Positions 58,001 through 64,000 of a DNA stretch of 64,000 nt are shown piece after piece. The translations under genes were made by a program, and so were the position numbers. Origin of the DNA: a virus; the IMG/VR virus record IMGVR_UViG_3300018481_000001, positions 62,001-126,000 of that record; one strand, 5' to 3'. Below the pieces are notes generated by a model. That model was not told the DNA's origin. It made no database searches and saw nothing but the letters and a program-made list of their open reading frames with translations. Position 1 is the stretch's first letter, and each line of letters starts with the position of its first letter.

Positions 58001-58524
58001 GATACACGCAACAAATACCGCTACGTGGCGATTTGCGCATTACGCGTTTTGACGCTGTCACGCATCAGATTTTGTATTTGTGGGAAAAGAAAAACGTAAT
58101 TACGTACGGCGGTACGGACGCGCTCATTAAGCTTCTAGCCCCGAACAATGCCTTTGGTGCCAATGTTCAATTGGAAAACCAAATTAGGTCTATGCGCTTC
58201 GGGCTCAATAATACGCAGCCACAGCGCACAGACACCGGTTTGCTCAATGAGGGCATCGTTAGCAACGAACCTGTACGTGTGACACTTGAAGATTCACAGC
58301 GGGTCGTGGGTGCTGCAGGCACGGTTGAGTACGTGGCAACTTTGGCTGCTGCGATGGGAAATGGGCTCACGTACCGCGAAGCAGGCTTGTTTACGCGGGG
58401 TACGGAAGACTCGCCCATCACGACGACCAGTTCCGTTATGTTCTCCCGTCAAGTTTTTCCTGACCAGCCCAAATCAAGCTCGGTCGAACTCGAGTTCCGC
58501 TGGCGCCTCACCATCGCGGTCTGA
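57997..58524 (+). CDS. Baseplate/tail protein, 175 aa
   Basis: Recognisable phrases: YGGTDALIKLLAPNN, IRSMRFGLNNTQPQRTDTGLL, EYVATLAAAMGNGLTYREAGLFTRG, FSRQVFPDQPKSSSVELEFRWRLT. This mode (NGxTYREAGLFTRG ... QVFP-x-Q-PKS) recurs in fibre-attachment or upper baseplate proteins of large phages. Coupled to 54491. Role as fibre-docking protein is inferred. Confidence 0.6.
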   Translation: MRYTQQIPLRGDLRITRFDAVTHQILYLWEKKNVITYGGTDALIKLLAPNNAFGANVQLENQIRSMRFGLNNTQPQRTDTGLLNEGIVSNEPVRVTLEDSQRVVGAAGTVEYVATLAAAMGNGLTYREAGLFTRGTEDSPITTTSSVMFSRQVFPDQPKSSSVELEFRWRLTIAV

Positions 58525-58536
58525 AAAAGGTATCCC

Positions 58537-61500
58537 ATGGCTGAACAAAAAGCATTTCTCGATTACCGCACAGGTGGCGACACAGGGCAGTCGGATGCCG
58601 CGTCGATTCAGCCATTTAACAATGGTGAAGCGGCCAATCAGTTGGTGTTGGGTCGGCCGTCAGAAAATCTGCGGCTGCGTACCGAGACAATTCGAGACAA
58701 TCTTCAAGACCTATTTTATCACCGTGATTTCAGTAAACTAATTTACGAACTCACACCCGGTGGGAGCATTGCTTGGGGTGGTCCCCTCAATGCGGGGGGT
58801 ACTGGAATTGTTACGGTTACAGGCACAATTAAAGTATCCCCTATTTTGTCGCCTACCGCGCCTATCCGTGGCGCACTGGCAGTGGGAACACAAGGTTCCA
58901 ATCTAATTACGTATGCTGCGTCATCCCAGAGCTTTGCATCACAAGGGCTCAATGCCGTCACGATCGAGCATCGTGCGTCTCCGGGAAAAACGTTAGCAGT
59001 GAGTATTTCGGGTACACCGGTGTCCCGTGTATTGGTTGAATTTGATGCGGGAAATTCTGGGCACACGCCGTCCGCAGTTAAAACTGCATTCGACGCAGCG
59101 GTAGTAGGCAACAGTGCACTAGCTGGAAAATTGTCGGCTACCATTTCGGGCGCCGGTGTTGTGAGCGCTCTTGTCGAGACACCCCTTTCAGGTTCTGTAG
59201 ACGATGAGTCTCACTGGGTCGCGGGAACGCTCATTACGGCAGCTACAACGGCGCGCAAGCTCAACCTCGGCGATGGCTTGGCCATTTGGTACAAGTACGT
59301 TGTCGAGGCGACTGCGGACGCCTCAGACCCTAAGGGCTCTGTAGCCGGTGGGCGCGGTGAATCGTCTATTACGCGTGGCAACAGCAGCGTGCCCGCAGGT
59401 TCTATTTTCGTCACTTCGGACAGCGCGCGTAAAATCCCAGGTGCCATTCCACTATTCCGCGTCGGATATGGCGGCCAGCTCATCTTTGCCGATGGGTCGC
59501 GAATTGCAGCGGGTGAAACTACGTCATTTCAGAGCCCAGCGACAATCGTCACAGGCCTTTTGAATTCGTACAATACCGGAACGGTTGTACCGCAGACGAC
59601 TGCAGCAATCGACGCTGTCCAAACACAGCTGACCGCAGCGTACCAAGCAGCTATTAGCAATTCGGCCTCTAATACATCGCAGGCCATCACCTCGAATTAT
59701 ACGACGGCGATTACCAACGCCATCAGCAATAGCCGGTCTACGATCACGGCTGAGTACAATACTGCAATCAACAATGCCGTAAGTGGTATCAATCCAGGTA
59801 TTACACTTGCGCAGCTGGAAAATGAAATTGACTCAGCCCTGGCTGCACTCCCCGCGTCGAATAAGTATGCGACAGCAGCAATTAAATTTGCAACTGGTGG
59901 GGATCACAATGGCATTAATGGACTTAATGTGCTGTTTGACGGCACGTACCCCGGTGGCGGTGATTTCTTCGTGGGTACAGGTGCTTACAACCTGACGGTT
60001 GACGCCGCCTCTACGTCAGCGCCGCGCCGTGTTTCTGCAGAACTCCTAGCCGGCGGGTATACGTCACTGACCAATACCACAACCTTTACGGTGCATGACA
60101 TCGAAGGTGAGTGGAATGGTTTTGAATTTAAATCTAACGCAGGCGGCGGGTTCAGAGCTAAAAATAAACTCGTTCTACGTAACTGCGCCATTGATGCCAA
60201 CGCCTTTACCATTGCTGATGGCGCTACGTTACTTTTTGAAAATGTGGTCATCACCGGTACACGAAATACGGTACTGACAGCTGACGGGTTAACAATTCCT
60301 CCGAATTGCAATCTCATCTTCAATAACGTAACCATTAAAACGGTTACATCAGGTGCTGTCGTTCGTGGCGGCCTCTTGCGTATTAAAGGGCCGAGCACAG
60401 ACTACGCTTTGCGCCAATTTAATAATTGTACATTTACGGGAGGCACCGCTGCATCAGGTCAACCGACGCACGCATTGTTGGTTACTGATGAAAACAACGT
60501 TGGCAGCTTTCACATGACGCAGTTTAATAACTGCCATTTTCATGCGACGTGCAGTGCCAGCACGGCAATGTCTACGGCACGCGTGTACAACTCACTGGGC
60601 GTCGTATTCAATAATTGCAAGTTTTTTGGTTTCGGAGGACAAATTCTCGACCACGACACTTCCAATGCAAAGTACAACGATTGCATTTTTGAAGGTTCGC
60701 AAAATGCAGGACAGGTGTCGGTAACGTCTCGTCTAATTCAAGTGACGACAGCTACGGACACAACCGTATTGCCGTACGCCTTGGACAACGGTACGTACTT
60801 TTCGCGCTGCTTCGTTCGAATTTGTGAAGAAACTCGAAAAGCAACAAATCTGCAGCCTGTTATTGAAATGGGTCGCGAACCACTGACAGGTACACCCGAA
60901 ACTTCCCGCGTACAGTGTCCGATTTTTGTAGACGGTCTTTACGTTACGTATGCAGGAACCAACCTACCTGCCATTGCGAAAGAACATCTTCTTTTGCGTG
61001 GAGGGTTTGCAGATCCTGTAGACGTACACAACGTATACAAAAATATTGTTCTGGATATGCGCGGCTGTTACACGTCTACGGTAGCCAATTTTTCGCTAAT
61101 TTCGATCAAAGGAAGAAACGCGCAGCCTATTACGCCAGTAGCTGACGACAATGTCACAAACGTAGAAGTTGAAAATCTACAGCTTTGCAATGTTACGTCT
61201 CCCAGCATTGCAAATAGTACGGTTGCGTTTCTCACCTTTGATGCTGTCAATGCACGGAATGTAACCATTCTCGGCATTCCCAGTGTTCAGACGCTAGCGG
61301 CATCCTTGGGGAGTTTTTGTTCCTTTGGAACCAGCTCAATTGTCGAAAACTTGGTGATTAAAGGCGCCAAGTATTTGTACACAACACAATACCTCATCGT
61401 GCTCATTAGCAGTGCTGACACCACGTTTGCAGGGACGCGGCTACGTGGCGGCAAAGTAATTGGACTTCCGAATTATGCTATTCGGGCATTGCTCGGAATA

Positions 61501-61845
61501 GGCCCGGATTGTGATGTAGGAGATTACGATATTCAGTGCGCAGAGGCCTTTACACAAGTCTACCCAATTCTTCGTCTAAGCGATGGTGCGGGGGTAAACG
61601 GCTGCAAAGTACGCATGCCTGCGACGCCACAAGGTACCACCCACCCGATGGTAACCGTGGCAACAACCGGCGCAAACATTAAATTTACGCACAATAGTAT
61701 AATTGGCAGCTCTACAGCGCAGGTTTCTATTGCCCTGGGTACAGCCAACTTGGGCCAAATTTACCAAGGGAACCATTTCAAGAATTTGAGCTCCGGGGGC
61801 ACGTCAATTACCCCCGTCGAAGCCACGACAACAAACAACGCCTAA
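58537..61845 (+). CDS. Tail spike/appendage with beta-helix domain, 1102 aa
   Basis: N-terminal attachment domain with NLRLRTETIRDNLQDLFYHRDFSKL near residue 55, a low-complexity Ala/Thr/Asn helical neck (residues about 355-425: AYQAAISNSASNTSQ..., TTAITNAISNSRST) and a long right-handed beta-helix-like region (about 470-1050) with repeated short strands, N-x-C stacks (FNNCTF, FNNCHF, FNNCKF, YNDCIF). No polysaccharide lyase active site was identified. Probably a receptor-binding or depolymerase spike. Confidence 0.65.
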   Translation: MAEQKAFLDYRTGGDTGQSDAASIQPFNNGEAANQLVLGRPSENLRLRTETIRDNLQDLFYHRDFSKLIYELTPGGSIAWGGPLNAGGTGIVTVTGTIKVSPILSPTAPIRGALAVGTQGSNLITYAASSQSFASQGLNAVTIEHRASPGKTLAVSISGTPVSRVLVEFDAGNSGHTPSAVKTAFDAAVVGNSALAGKLSATISGAGVVSALVETPLSGSVDDESHWVAGTLITAATTARKLNLGDGLAIWYKYVVEATADASDPKGSVAGGRGESSITRGNSSVPAGSIFVTSDSARKIPGAIPLFRVGYGGQLIFADGSRIAAGETTSFQSPATIVTGLLNSYNTGTVVPQTTAAIDAVQTQLTAAYQAAISNSASNTSQAITSNYTTAITNAISNSRSTITAEYNTAINNAVSGINPGITLAQLENEIDSALAALPASNKYATAAIKFATGGDHNGINGLNVLFDGTYPGGGDFFVGTGAYNLTVDAASTSAPRRVSAELLAGGYTSLTNTTTFTVHDIEGEWNGFEFKSNAGGGFRAKNKLVLRNCAIDANAFTIADGATLLFENVVITGTRNTVLTADGLTIPPNCNLIFNNVTIKTVTSGAVVRGGLLRIKGPSTDYALRQFNNCTFTGGTAASGQPTHALLVTDENNVGSFHMTQFNNCHFHATCSASTAMSTARVYNSLGVVFNNCKFFGFGGQILDHDTSNAKYNDCIFEGSQNAGQVSVTSRLIQVTTATDTTVLPYALDNGTYFSRCFVRICEETRKATNLQPVIEMGREPLTGTPETSRVQCPIFVDGLYVTYAGTNLPAIAKEHLLLRGGFADPVDVHNVYKNIVLDMRGCYTSTVANFSLISIKGRNAQPITPVADDNVTNVEVENLQLCNVTSPSIANSTVAFLTFDAVNARNVTILGIPSVQTLAASLGSFCSFGTSSIVENLVIKGAKYLYTTQYLIVLISSADTTFAGTRLRGGKVIGLPNYAIRALLGIGPDCDVGDYDIQCAEAFTQVYPILRLSDGAGVNGCKVRMPATPQGTTHPMVTVATTGANIKFTHNSIIGSSTAQVSIALGTANLGQIYQGNHFKNLSSGGTSITPVEATTTNNA

Positions 61846-62111
61846 ATTTTGTCTTCAGTCATGACCTGCGAAATATCCATAAGCGTTGCAAGCAGGGGCG
61901 TGGGCGTTGCGTCATCCAGGGGCACCACGCTCGCAATTTGCGATGTAAACCCAGGGTAGCTGTGTCGCACCGACCTGCTTTGCACGTCCTCTTCATTGGT
62001 CGCGGCCATAACACTGTGCAGTTTAAGGCGAATGGTTCGCGCAGGCTCGCGTGCCTCTTGCGGCACTTGACGTGAAATGGTTACGTCGTGTGTAATGAGA
62101 AAATACGGCAT
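61842..62111 (-). CDS. Hypothetical protein, 89 aa
   Basis: First - strand gene after the spike, convergent with it (4-nt overlap). Begins MPYFLITHDVTISRQVPQEAREPARTI; strand-rich, no motif. It abuts 62111-62407. Confidence 0.55.
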   Translation of the reverse strand: MPYFLITHDVTISRQVPQEAREPARTIRLKLHSVMAATNEEDVQSRSVRHSYPGFTSQIASVVPLDDATPTPLLATLMDISQVMTEDKI

Positions 62112-62407
62112 TAGAGCGGCTCCATAATTTTGAGAACACTGTCACCGCCGGCCCCAATTGTCCGGCAGCCAAATTCAACCCAACGGGCTTTGTGTTCTTT
62201 TTGGTAAAAAGATACAACAAAACCTACTGACCATTCCATAGGGTCTTGGGGGTTTTGCATAAAGTCGTATAGCTTGCTAACGACGACTTTGTCAAAGTGC
62301 GGGTGGTCAGGAAAATACGTTCCTTCTCCTAACCCCAAATAGTACGCGGCGCGGCGCAACAAAATGGGCGTAATGCCCATCAGGCGATCTTCAACGCTCG
62401 GATTCAT
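62111..62407 (-). CDS. Hypothetical protein, 98 aa
   Basis: Starts MNPSVEDRLMGITPILLRRAAYYLGLGEG; a helical N-terminus and the C-terminal RWVEFGCRTIGAGGDSVLK. It overlaps its neighbours by 1 and 17 nt. Function unknown. Confidence 0.6.
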   Translation of the reverse strand: MNPSVEDRLMGITPILLRRAAYYLGLGEGTYFPDHPHFDKVVVSKLYDFMQNPQDPMEWSVGFVVSFYQKEHKARWVEFGCRTIGAGGDSVLKIMEPL

Positions 62408-62630
62408 GCGTATCGCGGAAGACTTCGATGCCTTGGCCCTGCAAGGGCTTGAACCAGCCCGTCGGCTTGTCGCGTGTGAACGTCATGCGAATGGTTTTAA
62501 TATTTTCCTGGGCTGCTTTACTGATAACACCGATGATTTTACCGTCTTGGGTAATCAAGATGGCGTTATCTGTGTCGCGGTCCGCTTTAATATCGACAGT
62601 TGTGCCGCTCATCATGCATTCCATTTTCAT
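62391..62630 (-). CDS. Hypothetical protein, 79 aa
   Basis: Short, strand-rich (TTVDIKADRDTDNAILITQDGKIIGVIS) with an acidic helix at the end. Coupled to the RuvC-like gene by a shared base. No motif recognised. Confidence 0.6.
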   Translation of the reverse strand: MKMECMMSGTTVDIKADRDTDNAILITQDGKIIGVISKAAQENIKTIRMTFTRDKPTGWFKPLQGQGIEVFRDTHESER

Positions 62631-63193
62631 CAGATGGCTCCTTTAAATTGTCGGGACAGCGGAGGTTTTTTGGCACTTCCTGCCGTCATTAACGTTCCAC
62701 GAATTGCGTTGACAACATCGAGCTGGTGTCTCTTTGTCGTGGTGGTAACGACAAGCTCTTTTGCAATATGTGAAAGACCATATGCATCAGCAAGGTTGTC
62801 GTTTTTAATTTCGATACCCCACTGCGCTTTAATGGCTTTCATCACATCTTCTTTGGACGCCGAGCCCTTTTGTGTGACAAACAATTTGAGCTGCTTAGGT
62901 GCCGCAATATAAACGCCCTGACACGTGTCGAATAGCTCGAGTTTGACCACGGCGCCGACTTCTCCCAGATCGAATTTACGGTTGATGCTGCCCATGGAAT
63001 ACCCTTCCAAAACGCCTGCCGCGAAGCGCACGCCTTGGAAAATTGATCGCAGACCATCCCGGATGTACGCAAGCCGTTCATGGCCAGTGCGTTTTTTTGG
63101 CTCGATGAGCGCATGCTGAATAAGCGCGCTCTTTAGGTCGATGATGCACAGACCGGTGTGGTTCAGGGATTGGTCGACGCCAACGAAGTGCAT
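62630..63193 (-). CDS. RuvC-like Holliday-junction resolvase, 187 aa
   Basis: RNase-H-type acidic residues: Asp7 in GVDQSLNHTG, Glu63 in VLEGYSMG, and acidic residues in NDNLADAYGL near residue 138. The residues between are as expected (KFDLGEVGAVVKL, KQLKLFVTQKGSASKEDVMKAI). RuvC resolves Holliday junctions, useful before phage DNA packaging. At 187 aa it is of normal length. Confidence 0.75.
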   Translation of the reverse strand: MHFVGVDQSLNHTGLCIIDLKSALIQHALIEPKKRTGHERLAYIRDGLRSIFQGVRFAAGVLEGYSMGSINRKFDLGEVGAVVKLELFDTCQGVYIAAPKQLKLFVTQKGSASKEDVMKAIKAQWGIEIKNDNLADAYGLSHIAKELVVTTTTKRHQLDVVNAIRGTLMTAGSAKKPPLSRQFKGAI

Positions 63194-63220
63194 CGCGTCA
63201 CTCTAAACTAAACTCCGTGT

Positions 63221-63604
63221 ATGGGCACCCCCGTTGACATCAAGGCCATCTTCACGCGCCAAATCCTGGAGCCAGGGTCTTTCCGTGTGACGATGGAAGT
63301 TATCGACGCCACGAACATCGACCTCGATGTGCTCGTGTTTGAAACGGAGAATTTTCGCTTCTCACGAGTCGCATCTCTCTACGACATGGAGACATGGCCC
63401 GCTGGTCAAGAACTCGCAGACTATAACAATATTGCGTATTTTAGAGCACGTGCGGGGTATATTGAATATCCCGACCTACAGGACGCCATTCATTTTGAGA
63501 CAATAACAAAACAACGTTTGAAAATACTGAGCGACCTCTGGAGCCAGCGCACGGATAATTTCCAAGGCGCTCTCGTGTATACTGCCAGTTCATACATACG
63601 CTAA
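63221..63604 (+). CDS. Hypothetical protein, 127 aa (paralog of next gene)
   Basis: An alpha/beta protein (GSFRVTMEVIDATNIDLDVLVFETENFRFSRVASLYDM..., DLQDAIHFETITKQRLKILSDLW). The next gene shows the same order of strands and terminal helix, so the two look like a pair. Divergent from the RuvC-like gene, with a 27-bp gap. Confidence 0.55.
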   Translation: MGTPVDIKAIFTRQILEPGSFRVTMEVIDATNIDLDVLVFETENFRFSRVASLYDMETWPAGQELADYNNIAYFRARAGYIEYPDLQDAIHFETITKQRLKILSDLWSQRTDNFQGALVYTASSYIR

Positions 63605-63612
63605 GGACCCGC

Positions 63613-64000
63613 ATGCCTGGAACTGAAGTGAACATGGTGCGCAAGACCTATCTCAGGTCTGATGCGTATACCTACGAAATTACCGTGAACTGTGTAACGG
63701 CGGGGTCGTTGCCGGATATTTGTATTTTCCTGTTTAAAATTACGGATGAATCTGATCCTAAAGACGATGAGTTTTTGCGCGTCGTTGCCCCCGGCGACTT
63801 CACCTATGCAGCTACGCGTGATGGTGCGCTAGTACGTAAAGAAGTGTTCTGGCGAGACAGCATTGCAATATTTAATTTTGATGATCTGGAGACTGCCAAT
63901 GCGGCCTGGAAAGAGCTATCTGCACGCATTAATGCTCTGGTTCAGCAAAACGATGTTTTCCTCGCGGACTTTGAAACCGTTGATGATGGAGTGGTACTTT
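63613..64000 (+). CDS. Hypothetical protein, partial at right edge (at least 129 aa)
   Basis: ATG at 63613, open to the window end. Begins MPGTEVNMVRKTYLRSDAYTYEI; the sequence parallels the preceding gene (YTYEITVNCV / FRVTMEVID, ICIFLFKI / LDVLVFET, RVVAPGDF / FSRVASLYD). The C-terminus is outside the window. Confidence 0.55.
   Translation, partial: MPGTEVNMVRKTYLRSDAYTYEITVNCVTAGSLPDICIFLFKITDESDPKDDEFLRVVAPGDFTYAATRDGALVRKEVFWRDSIAIFNFDDLETANAAWKELSARINALVQQNDVFLADFETVDDGVVL

Overview
The window is 64 kb of a tailed bacteriophage genome. A long tape measure, a gp25-like baseplate wedge protein, a J-like baseplate protein and a hub-type protein indicate a contractile (myovirus) tail. The large baseplate and fibre proteins, the many small lineage-specific genes and the absence of any terminase, portal or capsid gene within 64 kb suggest a big, probably jumbo, genome. 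The host cannot be read from the sequence. Two lipobox-type lipoproteins, an LLH-type holin and a HigBA toxin-antitoxin pair show a bacterial host.

Layout. 1-3,506 (- strand): a dense operon of tiny proteins, many with paired cysteines and several in paralogous pairs, plus a small beta-rich virion-like protein with its own terminator. 3,507-4,527: a 1-kb gene-free stretch with iterated short repeats. 4,528-9,560 (+): a 704-residue protein of unknown function, then small accessory genes including a Uma2-like nuclease fold and a DUF7768-like protein. 9,717-18,831 (+): tail-fibre cassette with three tandem paralogous fibres built of His-rich repeats, a DUF4376-like protein and a lipoprotein. 18,975-31,733 (mostly -): HigBA, small regulators, a tandemly expanded family of at least six paralogs (22.3-26.4 kb), a YkgJ-type Cys cluster protein, a DnaQ-type exonuclease, a dNMP kinase, an LLH holin and a Cys-rich triple zinc-ribbon protein. 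31,752-32,890: a gene-free, extensively self-complementary region. 32,893-40,580 (-): a six-AT-hook protein, regulators, a tRNA-like remnant and a DinG-type helicase. 40,628-61,845 (+): tail module with frameshifted tail assembly chaperone, tape measure, hub, sigma-like factor, wall hydrolase-like protein, gp25, J-like wedge, large baseplate proteins and a beta-helix spike. 61,842-64,000: small genes and a RuvC-like nuclease.

Most notable is the 31.75-32.83 kb region. It looks like a large, ornate structured RNA on the - strand. At least seven hairpins with unrelated arm sequences all end in the same apical heptamer YGUACCG. The C-G to U-G change at the loop base makes sense only on the - strand, and long-range perfect helices organise the rest. 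A strong intrinsic terminator on the same strand ends the unit. Its loops contain self-complementary GUAC, so kissing or multimerisation is conceivable, as in the GOLLD/ROOL style of large phage RNAs. I could not match it to a named class. A canonical -1 frameshift heptamer (A AAU UUU) directly before the stop of the tail assembly chaperone gene is a second, well-supported finding.
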